Shown here piece by piece: positions 16,744-24,836 of a DNA stretch of 64,000 nucleotides. The translations under genes were made by a program, and so were the position numbers. Numbering within the stretch: position 1 is the first letter of the stretch; each line of letters starts with the position of its first letter. Origin of the DNA: Azoarcus sp. DD4 (lineage in GTDB: Bacteria > Pseudomonadota > Gammaproteobacteria > Burkholderiales > Rhodocyclaceae). The notes beneath the pieces are model-generated. The model was not told where the DNA came from. It worked only from the letters and a program-made list of their open reading frames with translations, and did not search any database. The stretch spans positions 620,001 to 684,000 of the forward strand of contig NZ_CP022958.1 of NCBI RefSeq assembly GCF_006496635.1, written 5' to 3'.

Positions 16744-17760
16744 ATGCTTAAGGCGGTGAACAGACTGGGGCGGGGCGCACGGCTGGTGTCGTCGGTCGGC
16801 ACCTCGACGCTGCCCATGGCGATCATTGCCGGCTTGCTCTATGCGGCCTTCTTCGTCAAGGCCGAGCCGGCCATCGACAGCCTGGCGGTCCGTCCGATCG
16901 AGCGGCGCGACGTCTTCTACGGCCTGGCGGCGCCCGACGCCGGCACGCTGTGGGCGGCGGGCTCCTACGGCAAGGTCGTCCGCAGCGACGACGGCGGCGC
17001 GTCCTGGCGCATCCAGCGCACGCCGGTCGTCAGCCACCTGCAGGCCATCGCCGCGTGGGACGGCGAGCGCGCGGTGGCGGTGGGCAACCGCGGCCTGGTG
17101 GTGATCACCGCCGACGGTGGCAAGACCTGGCAGGAAGCGCAGGCGCCGCGTTCGGAGGTGGCCAACAAGCTGGTGCAGGTGCGGGCCTATCCCGGCGGCG
17201 TGGCGTGGGCGGTGGGCGAACTGGGGGCGGTGCTGAGGAGCACCGACTACGGCGCGAGCTGGACGCGCGCGCTGCCCGAGAAGGACCAGGCCTGGAACGA
17301 CATCTTCTTCGTCGGTCAGTCGGGCTGGATGGTCGGCGAGTTCGGCCAGATCCTGCGCAGCACTGACGGCGGGGCGAGCTGGGAACAGGTCGACAGCCCG
17401 GTCAAGAACAGCCTGATGTCGGTGCACTTCCGCGACGAGCGGCATGGCGTCGCCGTGGGCTTGTCCGGCACCGCGGTGGTGACGGCGGACGGAGGCCAGA
17501 CCTGGCGCGAAGGTCCGCAGCTGACCCGGGAGCATCTGAACTGCGTGGTGTGGGACGGCGTGTCCTGGGTGGCGGTCGGCGACAAGGGCGTCCGCGTCAC
17601 CGCCGATGCCGCCGGCACCGACTGGAAGGCCGGCCGTATCGACGAGCGCGACCTGTCGTGGCGCACGCAGATCGTCAAGACCGCGGATGCCTACGTACTG
17701 GCCGGCGCCAACCTGTCGGTGCTGCGCGACGACGCGCTGCAGGTCCTGGGCCGCGACTGA
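16744..17760 (+). CDS. YCF48/BNR-repeat exported or membrane-anchored protein
   Basis: A 338-residue protein with one hydrophobic N-terminal segment (about residues 22-38, LPMAIIAGLLYAAFFV) and then beta-propeller repeats of the YCF48/BNR type. Repeated signatures include VRSDDGGASWR, ITADGGKTWQE, LRSTDYGASWTR, LRSTDGGASWEQ and VTADGGQTWRE. The propeller is probably periplasmic. I chose the ATG at 16744 because GGGAGG precedes it; the frame can also start at 16705. It heads a four-gene unit with an RND permease and DUF1302 and DUF1329 proteins, a combination found near steroid and aromatic degradation genes in other proteobacteria. Its role may be assembly or a periplasmic linker for that module; this is inference. 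Confidence 0.82.
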   Translation: MLKAVNRLGRGARLVSSVGTSTLPMAIIAGLLYAAFFVKAEPAIDSLAVRPIERRDVFYGLAAPDAGTLWAAGSYGKVVRSDDGGASWRIQRTPVVSHLQAIAAWDGERAVAVGNRGLVVITADGGKTWQEAQAPRSEVANKLVQVRAYPGGVAWAVGELGAVLRSTDYGASWTRALPEKDQAWNDIFFVGQSGWMVGEFGQILRSTDGGASWEQVDSPVKNSLMSVHFRDERHGVAVGLSGTAVVTADGGQTWREGPQLTREHLNCVVWDGVSWVAVGDKGVRVTADAAGTDWKAGRIDERDLSWRTQIVKTADAYVLAGANLSVLRDDALQVLGRD

Positions 17761-17800
17761 CGGCATCCGTCAGCGAGATCACGAGAACAAGGAAACAGGA

Positions 17801-20185
17801 ATGAAGAACGCGACGTTCAGGGCACTGGCGAAGCTGATCGACGCCATCCTGCGGTATCGGGCCGCGGTGCTGGCGACGATCATCGGCTTGACCGCGGTGA
17901 TGGGCTATCTCGCCTCGCAGATCGAGGTGAAGACCGTATTCAGCGATCTGCTGCCACGCAATCATCCCTACGTGGAGGTGAACAACAAGTTCAAGCAGAC
18001 CTTCGGTGGCTCCAACATGGTGAGCATCATGCTGGAGGTGGAGGAGGGCGACGTCTTCAACATGACGGTGTTGAAGAAGGTCCAGCAGATCACCCAGGCG
18101 CTGCAGAAGGTCGAGGGGGTGGACACCTACCAGATCGTGTCGCTGGCCTCGAAGAAGATGAAGGAGGTGCGTGCCTCCACCGAGGGCATCGAGTCGCGCC
18201 CGCTGATGTGGCCCAATCTGCCCAAGGATGCCGCCGACATCGCGGTGCTGCGCGAGGCGGTGCTCAACAACCCGCTGGTCTACGGGCCGTATGTGTCCAT
18301 CGACATGCGCGCCACGCTGATCACCGCGGACTTTGCCGACGGCGCGGTCGATTACCTCAAGGCCTACCACCAGATCGCGGAGATCGCCGAGGGCGCGCGC
18401 GGCGACGGCGTGCTGGTGCGCGTGGTGGGCGAGCCCATCCTCTACGGCCTGGTGAATCACTACCTGACCGAAACCTTCTACATCTTCCTGGTGACGGTCG
18501 GCGCGCTGGTACTGTTGCTGCTGCTGATCACCCGCACCTGGCACGGCACCCTGCTGCCGCTGGCGACCGGCGTGGTCAGCGCGATCTGGGCGCTCGGTGC
18601 GGCAAAGCTGATGGGTTTCCACCTCGACCCGCTGGTGATCGTGGTGGCCTTCCTGATCACGGCGCAGGCAATCTCCAATTCGGTGCAGTTGATCTCGCGT
18701 TTCGACGACGAGGTCGCGGCCGGCGCCGACTCGGCCACCGCGGCGGCGCGCGCCAGCATCCTCAACCTGTTCAAGCCGGGCATGCTGGCCATCGTCGCCG
18801 ACGCCGGCTGCGTGCTGGTGGTGGCGCTGACGCCGATCCCGATGCTGGAGAAGATCTCCTACATAGGCACCGTCTGGATCTTGTCGATCATGTTCAGCGC
18901 GATGGTGCTGACGCCGGTGCTGCTGTCGTGGTGCGGCGTGCGCAAGCGCCAGGTGCATCCGCTCAACGTGATGCCGCTGCTGCAGAAGATCCTCGGCCTG
19001 TGTTCCGCCATCGTCACCTCGCGGCTGCGCTTCACCGTGGTGCTGGGGGCGGCGGTGGTGTTCGTGGTGTCGGGGCTGTATGCGTTCAAGCTGAAGGTGG
19101 GCGATGCCAATCCGGGTTCGCCCATCCTGTGGCCGGATTCCACCTACAACCAGGACGCGACGGCGATCAACCACAAGTTCCAGGGTTCGGACCGGATGTT
19201 CGTGGTGGTGGCCGGCAAGCACGAAGGCGCGCTCAAGGAGCCGAGCGTGCTCGAGGGCATGGAGCGCTTCCAGAAGTACATGGAGGCCCAGCCGGAGGTC
19301 GGCGGCAGCATCTCGCTGGCCGACATCCTGCCGGCGGTCAAGCGCGTGGTGCGCGAGGGCAATGCGCGCTACCAGGAGCTGGGCAACAGCGCCGACGAGA
19401 ACGGCGAGCTGGTGTACATGTTCGTGTCCGGCGCCGACCCCGGCGACATGGACCGCTATGCCGATCCGCAGGCGCTCAACGGCGCGGTGACGCTGTTCTT
19501 CCGCGACCACCAGGGCGAGACCATCCGCACCGCGATCGCGCGGGTCAAGGAGTACGTCGCCGCCAATCCGCTGCAGGACGCCGAGTTCCTGCTGGCCGGC
19601 GGCCTGGTGGGGGTGCTGGCGGCGGTCAACGAGGTGATCTTCGCCGGCCAGATCGAGGCGATCGCGCTGGCCCTGCTGGTGCTGGTGGTGTGCTGCATGG
19701 TGACCTACCGCTCCACGGTGGCGGGCATGTTCTTCATGGTGCCGGTGCTGCTGTCCAACACGCTCACTTTCAGCTACATGGCGTGGAAGGGCATCGGCAT
19801 GAACATCAACACGCTGCCGGTGGTCGCGCTCGGCATCGGCCTGGGCGTCGATTACAGCTTCTACATCGTCGATGGCATCCGCGAGGAGCTGCACCGCCAC
19901 AAGGACGTGGGCCGCGCCATCGTCAAGTCGATCGCCACCTCGGGCAAGGGCGTGCTGATCACCGCGCTGACCCTGGTGACCAGCGTGGTGCTGTGGAGCT
20001 TCTCGTCGCTGCGCCTGCAGGCCGACATGGGCATCCTCATCGCGATCTGGCTGTTCATCTCCGCCGCGTCCGCGCTCTTCCTGATGCCGGCCATGGTCTA
20101 TGTGTTCCGGCCGGAGTTCATCGTCGGCTCCAAGCGCCACCCCATCGAGCAGGCCGTCGAGCTTCAGCCCGCCAGCGCTGCCTGA
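17801..20185 (+). CDS. RND/MMPL-family transporter (HAE3-like permease)
   Basis: A 794-residue inner-membrane protein with the duplicated RND layout. One helix near residues 22-42 is followed by a large periplasmic loop, five helices (about 230-420), a helix near 425-445, a second loop and a final helix block (about 640-770). The motif GIGLGVDYSFYIVDGIRE is typical of MMPL-type RND proteins. It lacks the size and partner genes of tripartite HAE1 pumps. The ATG at 17801 has AAGGAAACAGGA upstream. Comparable permeases accompany p-ethylphenol and steroid degradation clusters, where efflux of toxic ketone or phenol intermediates, or lipid-like uptake, has been proposed. Confidence 0.88.
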   Translation: MKNATFRALAKLIDAILRYRAAVLATIIGLTAVMGYLASQIEVKTVFSDLLPRNHPYVEVNNKFKQTFGGSNMVSIMLEVEEGDVFNMTVLKKVQQITQALQKVEGVDTYQIVSLASKKMKEVRASTEGIESRPLMWPNLPKDAADIAVLREAVLNNPLVYGPYVSIDMRATLITADFADGAVDYLKAYHQIAEIAEGARGDGVLVRVVGEPILYGLVNHYLTETFYIFLVTVGALVLLLLLITRTWHGTLLPLATGVVSAIWALGAAKLMGFHLDPLVIVVAFLITAQAISNSVQLISRFDDEVAAGADSATAAARASILNLFKPGMLAIVADAGCVLVVALTPIPMLEKISYIGTVWILSIMFSAMVLTPVLLSWCGVRKRQVHPLNVMPLLQKILGLCSAIVTSRLRFTVVLGAAVVFVVSGLYAFKLKVGDANPGSPILWPDSTYNQDATAINHKFQGSDRMFVVVAGKHEGALKEPSVLEGMERFQKYMEAQPEVGGSISLADILPAVKRVVREGNARYQELGNSADENGELVYMFVSGADPGDMDRYADPQALNGAVTLFFRDHQGETIRTAIARVKEYVAANPLQDAEFLLAGGLVGVLAAVNEVIFAGQIEAIALALLVLVVCCMVTYRSTVAGMFFMVPVLLSNTLTFSYMAWKGIGMNINTLPVVALGIGLGVDYSFYIVDGIREELHRHKDVGRAIVKSIATSGKGVLITALTLVTSVVLWSFSSLRLQADMGILIAIWLFISAASALFLMPAMVYVFRPEFIVGSKRHPIEQAVELQPASAA

Positions 20186-20210
20186 CCCCGAGCAGTACCC
20201 CCTGACCACT

Positions 20211-20230
20211 CCCGGTGCCTCTGCGCCGGG
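20211..20230. other. Small intercistronic hairpin
   Basis: CCCGGTGC/GCGCCGGG (one T-G pair) with a CTCT loop lies between the RND gene and the DUF1302 gene. With the GGAGGTGACAG ribosome site downstream it could tune expression of the outer-membrane partner. Confidence 0.4.
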
Positions 20231-20274
20231 GGACGGGGACGTTTTATCCACAACTACAGAAGCGGAGGTGACAG

Positions 20275-21825
20275 ATGAGATTCAGCAACAGGCGTGCGCT
20301 CGCCGCGAGCGTGGCCGTCGGCTTGGGCTTGATGTGCAAGTCCGGCCTCGGGCTGGCCGCGGATGGCGACAGCGACGACAACGGCAACTACTTCCAGCTG
20401 GGCGGCTACGTCCGCGGCTGGGCCGCTTTCAACCTGCAGGACCAGCCCGAAACCGACAGCAATGACCGCGGCAAGGCCTCGATGCTGCGCGGTTCCATCC
20501 TGCTCGATGCCGATGCCCGCACCGGTCCGATCAAGTGGAAGGCGGTCGGCCGTCTGGACCGCGAGGTCAAGACCTCCTACCTGGAGGACCTGGAGGATCT
20601 GCGCAAGACCAACGGCACCACCGGCGGCGACCACAGCAGCATCCTGAACAACTACAACAATGAAGACCTGCGCGAGTTCTGGGGCGAATTCAAGGTCGGC
20701 GACCGGACCACCTTCCGCCTCGGCAAGCAGCAGATCGTGTGGGGCGAGTCGGACTTCTTCCACGCGATGGACGTGGTGCACGGCTACGACCTGAGCTGGC
20801 GGCTGTTCTTCGAGGGCGAGAACGAGGAATGGCGCAAGCCGCTGTGGCTGGCGAGCGTCAAGGTGGATGTGCCCGAGGCCGACGGCCAGATCCATGCCTA
20901 TCTGCGTCCCGGCATGGACAGCTGCAAGGATCTCGGCAACACCTACGACGTGGCTGGCGGCCGCTGGTTTTTCCAGCCCTACCGCGGCTTCGACCTGACC
21001 GCGGTGACCACGCTCAACTGTGACCACCCCGATGCCGACAAGGACGACTGGACCGGCGGCATCCGCTGGTCGGGCACCGTCGGGCCGCTCGATTATTCGC
21101 TGGCCTACATCAAGGCCTTTGCCGCCGACCCGGTGGCGAACTCGGTGTTCGCGCCCTACAAGCAGGCGCCGAAGGGCCCGCTGTTCGACCTGATCCATCC
21201 CAAGATCGACGTCTTCGGCGCCACCCTGAGCGGCTACTCGGCAACCTTCGACACGGTGTTCAGCGCCGAGATCGCCTACACCAAGGACCAGCCCTACAAC
21301 GTCGGTACCGGTGCGCTGACGGCGCCGTCGCAGGGCGGGGCGGCGGGCCTGGGCCTGGGCGGCATCAAGCTCAAGGACACGATCACGACGATGCTGCGGG
21401 CGGACAAGAACCTCAACCTGCAGAACCTGCTCGGCACCAACCGGCCGTCGTTCTCGTCGGTGCAGCTGTTCGACGTGTGGGTGCGCGACTACAAGAAGTC
21501 GGATGACCTCGTCCGCCTTTTCGCCTACGGCGCGCCGCTGCCCGAGCACAACACCATCCTGACCGCCTTCACCGTTCTCAACTACAGCGGCGACACCATC
21601 AACCCCGGCCTCGCGGTCGGCTTCGACCTGTCGAACGGCGGCGGCTTCGCCATCCCGAGCGTGGAAGTGGCGCTCGGCGACAAGTGGCGGATGAAGGCCG
21701 AGGCCGACCTGTTCTGGAACAACGGTTCGGCGAAGTCCCTGTTCGACCCCGAGCGCTCGGCACAGCTGTTCGGCTATTTCGCCAAGAACAACCAGCTCAC
21801 CCTTCGTTTGACACGGCAGTTCTGA
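20275..21825 (+). CDS. DUF1302 outer-membrane beta-barrel protein
   Basis: A 516-residue exported protein with a signal peptide (about residues 1-28, cleaved near GLGLAA-DG). Its amphipathic strands end in LTLRLTRQF, with the terminal phenylalanine used by the outer-membrane assembly machinery. The LGKQQIVWGESDFFHAMDVVHGYD block is characteristic of DUF1302. These proteins are thought to be outer-membrane channels for hydrophobic compounds, but no transport assay is known to me for this one. It sits between its usual partners, the RND permease and a DUF1329 protein. Confidence 0.88.
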   Translation: MRFSNRRALAASVAVGLGLMCKSGLGLAADGDSDDNGNYFQLGGYVRGWAAFNLQDQPETDSNDRGKASMLRGSILLDADARTGPIKWKAVGRLDREVKTSYLEDLEDLRKTNGTTGGDHSSILNNYNNEDLREFWGEFKVGDRTTFRLGKQQIVWGESDFFHAMDVVHGYDLSWRLFFEGENEEWRKPLWLASVKVDVPEADGQIHAYLRPGMDSCKDLGNTYDVAGGRWFFQPYRGFDLTAVTTLNCDHPDADKDDWTGGIRWSGTVGPLDYSLAYIKAFAADPVANSVFAPYKQAPKGPLFDLIHPKIDVFGATLSGYSATFDTVFSAEIAYTKDQPYNVGTGALTAPSQGGAAGLGLGGIKLKDTITTMLRADKNLNLQNLLGTNRPSFSSVQLFDVWVRDYKKSDDLVRLFAYGAPLPEHNTILTAFTVLNYSGDTINPGLAVGFDLSNGGGFAIPSVEVALGDKWRMKAEADLFWNNGSAKSLFDPERSAQLFGYFAKNNQLTLRLTRQF

Positions 21826-21847
21826 CCTGAAAAGAGGAGACACAAGC

Positions 21848-23158
21848 ATGGAAACACTGAACAAGGCCAAGCGGCCGGCCGGCAAGCAGGTGCTGCAGTC
21901 GCTGGCGGTCTGCATCGGCGTCGGCCTGAGCGGCCAGCTGCACGCGGGCGAGCTGCAGGCCGGCTTCGTCATCAGCAAGGACAACTACGACAAGATCAAG
22001 GGCGAGACCTTCGAGGGCAAGACCATCGCCAGCATGGTTCCCGACAAGCTTGAAGCGATGATCAAGAACTTCGGCCTGACGATCAAACTCGCGCATTCCA
22101 AGCCGATCGAGATGGATGCGAAGTACGTCGCCGCGACCCGGGAGTACGCCAAGAACGTCAAGTTCGATCCGGCCACCCGCACCATGAGCGACTGGAAGGC
22201 CGGCATGCCCTTCCCGCCGGAGACGATCAAGCTCGACGACCCCAATGCCGGGGACAAGGTCATCTGGAACCTGCGCGCAGCCACCTACGGCGCCACCATG
22301 GACCTGCGCGACATCTCCTTCGTGTTCATCAGCGGCGCCACCGGCGTCGAGCGGGTGCAGCGCTGGCAGTCGCGCCGCTACTACATGGAAGGCCGCCTGG
22401 ACGGCGGACCGATGACCGAGGGCGACGGCGACATCGCGCAGAAGACCTACCTCTTCGCCACCAGCCCGCAGGACATCCGCGGCCTGGGCACCTTCTCGAT
22501 CCGCTACAACGACCCGACCTCGGCCAAGCCGGACGACACCTGGGCCTACCTGAAGTCGGTGCGGCGCACGCGCCGCCTGTCCGGCGGCGCCTGGATGGAC
22601 CCGATCGGCGGCACCGACCAGCTCTATGACGACTGGGACATCTGGGACGCCTTTCCGACCAAGTACCGCAGCAACAAGCTGGTGGGCAAGCGCTGGGTGC
22701 TGGCGGTGGCGCACAGTCCGCTGGTCAGCGTGGATGGCAGCAAGCGCGACACCCCGGCCGAATTCCCGTCGGTCGGGCTGACCGAAGCGCCCTACTTCTT
22801 CCCGGCCAAGCACATCGAATGGGAGCCGCGCGAGGTGTACGTGGTGGAAGGCACGCCGCCGCCGGAGCACCCCTACAGCAAGAAGGTCGTCTACATGGAA
22901 GTGGCCTTCCCGCGCCCCTACCTGGGCGAGATGTACGACCAGAAGGGCGAATTCTGGAAATACATGATCTTCCAGAACCGCCCGGACATCGGCGACGACG
23001 GCTACAAGGCGGTGATGCCGGTGGTCGGCCACGTCATCGACGTCAAGCGCAACCACTCCACCACCTGGTCTTCCAACATGAAGGCCAACCCCAAGGGGGT
23101 GAAGGAAAGCGACGTGTCGCTCAGCAAGCTGGAAGAGGTGGCGACCGGCGGGAAGTAA
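21848..23158 (+). CDS. DUF1329 periplasmic protein (LolA/LolB-like fold family)
   Basis: A 436-residue protein with a signal peptide (cleavage near LSGQLHA-GEL). The rest fits DUF1329, a family with a lipoprotein-carrier-like fold that can hold hydrophobic ligands. Clear segments are the W-rich VERVQRWQSRRYYMEGRL and the RYNDPTSAKPDDTWAYLKSVRRTRRLSGGAWMDPIGGTD block. It may shuttle a hydrophobic substrate across the periplasm between the DUF1302 barrel and the RND permease. This is the last gene of the unit; a strong hairpin follows. Confidence 0.87.
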   Translation: METLNKAKRPAGKQVLQSLAVCIGVGLSGQLHAGELQAGFVISKDNYDKIKGETFEGKTIASMVPDKLEAMIKNFGLTIKLAHSKPIEMDAKYVAATREYAKNVKFDPATRTMSDWKAGMPFPPETIKLDDPNAGDKVIWNLRAATYGATMDLRDISFVFISGATGVERVQRWQSRRYYMEGRLDGGPMTEGDGDIAQKTYLFATSPQDIRGLGTFSIRYNDPTSAKPDDTWAYLKSVRRTRRLSGGAWMDPIGGTDQLYDDWDIWDAFPTKYRSNKLVGKRWVLAVAHSPLVSVDGSKRDTPAEFPSVGLTEAPYFFPAKHIEWEPREVYVVEGTPPPEHPYSKKVVYMEVAFPRPYLGEMYDQKGEFWKYMIFQNRPDIGDDGYKAVMPVVGHVIDVKRNHSTTWSSNMKANPKGVKESDVSLSKLEEVATGGK

Positions 23159-23172
23159 GCTTCGGGCGCACC

Positions 23173-23215
23173 CCGCATGTCCGGCCCCGCGGCGACGGAA
23201 GGGCCGGGCATGCGG
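23173..23215. terminator. Bidirectional terminator between convergent operons
   Basis: CCGCATG-T-CCGGCCC (23173-23187) pairs with GGGCCGG-G-CATGCGG (23201-23215) to give a 15-bp stem with one wobble pair and a 13-base loop. It lies between the DUF1329 gene (+) and tonB (-), where it can serve both strands. Confidence 0.75.
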
Positions 23216-23232
23216 CGCGGGCGGCGTCGCGG

Positions 23233-24015
23233 TCAGCGTTCGCGTGCGAACGCCACCGCCATGGTGATCTCCATCTGCTTCGGCGGCCGGTCGAAGGGCG
23301 AACTAGCCAGCGCCGCGCGCAATGCGTTGTCGTCGAGCACCGGGTAGCCGCTGCTCCTGTGCACCGCGAGCGAACCGGGCAGGATCTCGCCGTTCTCGGC
23401 AAGGGTGAAGCGGATCACCGGCGAACCCACGTAACCGATGTCGCGCGCTTCCGGCGGATAGACCAGGTGCGTCTGGATGGCGCGCCGCAGGCCGCCGAGG
23501 TATCTGCGCATCTGGTCGGCCGGGTCAGCGATCTCGTCCTGCGGCCGCTGCACGGTTTGCTGGTTGCGGTTCTGCAGCGCATCGGCGCCGGCGGCGACGA
23601 TCGGTTCGGTGCTCGGCGGCGCGGGCGCCGGCGTGGCGGCCGATGCCTGGGGCGGGGGCGCGTCGGGGGGCGCACTGGGCGCTTCCGCCTGTTTCACCTT
23701 GACCGGGCTGGCGGCGGCGGGGGCGGGCGGTTTGCGCTCGGCCTGCTGCCGGGGCGTCGGTGGCGGCGCCTGCCGGGGCTGGGTGACCGGCCGCGGTGTC
23801 TCGCCTGCCAGCTGCGGGGTCACCTGACGTTTGCTTACCATGCCGAATAGTTCCACGACCAGCTGCTCGTGCCGCGGCGCCGGTTGCAGCCAGTCGCCCG
23901 TCAGCCAGGGCAGGACGAGCGCGCCGTGCACCGCCAGCGAGAACACGAGGCCCTGCGCCAGCGTGAAGCGGACGGCTGGCAGCCCGGGTGCCGGTGCCAT
24001 GCCAGCCGCGTTCAC
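23233..24015 (-). CDS. tonB: TonB-like energy-transducing protein
   Basis: A 260-residue protein with an N-terminal membrane helix (about residues 18-40) and a proline-rich spacer (about 65-145). The C-terminal TonB domain includes YPPEARDIGYVGSPVIRFTLAENGEI and HRSSGYPVLDDNAL. It carries proton-motive energy from ExbB-ExbD to an outer-membrane partner. The start overlaps the exbD stop by four bases. No TonB-dependent receptor gene is in the window. It ends an operon whose first genes encode a two-partner secretion pair, so its outer-membrane client is an open question. Confidence 0.88.
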   Translation of the reverse strand: MNAAGMAPAPGLPAVRFTLAQGLVFSLAVHGALVLPWLTGDWLQPAPRHEQLVVELFGMVSKRQVTPQLAGETPRPVTQPRQAPPPTPRQQAERKPPAPAAASPVKVKQAEAPSAPPDAPPPQASAATPAPAPPSTEPIVAAGADALQNRNQQTVQRPQDEIADPADQMRRYLGGLRRAIQTHLVYPPEARDIGYVGSPVIRFTLAENGEILPGSLAVHRSSGYPVLDDNALRAALASSPFDRPPKQMEITMAVAFARER

Positions 24016-24395
24016 GATGTGCCCGCCTCGGTCTGCACCGCCACCTTGGCGAAGCCGAGCTGCTTGAGCACGTCGGCCACGTCGATGAAACGCTGCAGCG
24101 CCACCGCCTTGTCGGCGCGCAGCAATACCGGCGTGTCCTTGTTCATGCCGCCCAGTCGGGTCTTCAGGGTGTCGGTGCTTACTGCCTCGCCGGCGAGGTA
24201 GACCGTGCCGGCCGCGTCGATCTCGATGGTCTCGGTCTGGCGCGTGTCCGGTTCGCTCGCCGTCGCCTGCGGCAGGTTCACCGGGATGCGGCCACTGGCG
24301 ATGAAGGAGGACGTCGTCAGCACGATGGTCAGCAGCACCAGCATGATGTCGATGAAGGGCACCATGTTCATGCTCTCGAAGCCCTTCTCATCCAT
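24012..24395 (-). CDS. exbD: ExbD-family biopolymer transport protein
   Basis: A 127-residue protein with one membrane helix near the N terminus. It holds the essential aspartate in the VPFIDIMLVLL motif, followed by a periplasmic domain ending in FAKVAVQTEAGTS. It works with ExbB as a proton-driven motor for TonB. The start overlaps the end of exbB by eight bases and its stop overlaps tonB by four, so the three are co-translated. Confidence 0.92.
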   Translation of the reverse strand: MDEKGFESMNMVPFIDIMLVLLTIVLTTSSFIASGRIPVNLPQATASEPDTRQTETIEIDAAGTVYLAGEAVSTDTLKTRLGGMNKDTPVLLRADKAVALQRFIDVADVLKQLGFAKVAVQTEAGTS

Positions 24396-24816
24396 GGGCG
24401 ATCTCCCACTCCAGCAGCATCACCTTGGCCTTGCGCTGCAGCAGGTTGTAGAGCGCCACCGCCACCAGTGCCACCGCCAGCCCCACCGCGGTGGCCTTGA
24501 GCGCCAGCGCCAGGCCGGTCATGATCTGGGCGGTGTCGATGGCGGCGTTCTGGCCCATGCGGTAGAAGGTGAGCATGATCCCGAAGACCGTGCCGAGCAG
24601 GCCGAGGTAGGGGGCGTTGCTCGCCACCGAGGCGATCACGAAGAGCTTGCGGGTGAGCGCCAGCTCCAGCGCCTTGATGTCGTCCACCTGCCGGATGTCG
24701 ACGCTGCGGTAGTACAGCAGGCGCTCGACGCCGATCGCCACCACGATCACGCTCAGCACGCCGAGCAGTCCGATCACGCCGTAGTCGATCGCGCCGGCCA
24801 GCCATTCCATGTTCAT
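24388..24816 (-). CDS. exbB: ExbB-family (MotA/TolQ/ExbB) proton channel protein
   Basis: A 142-residue member of the ExbB/TolQ family with three predicted membrane helices, including the conserved APYLGLLGTVFGIMLTF and GLALALKATAVGLAVALVAVALYN segments. I place the start at 24816 because AAGGAG stands six bases upstream; the frame could begin at 24840, inside the stop region of the TpsB gene. The product is short, as is usual for non-TolQ ExbB proteins. It forms the stator-like channel with ExbD. Confidence 0.9.
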   Translation of the reverse strand: MNMEWLAGAIDYGVIGLLGVLSVIVVAIGVERLLYYRSVDIRQVDDIKALELALTRKLFVIASVASNAPYLGLLGTVFGIMLTFYRMGQNAAIDTAQIMTGLALALKATAVGLAVALVAVALYNLLQRKAKVMLLEWEIAHG

Positions 24817-24836
24817 GTCGTTCTCCTTGTCAGATA

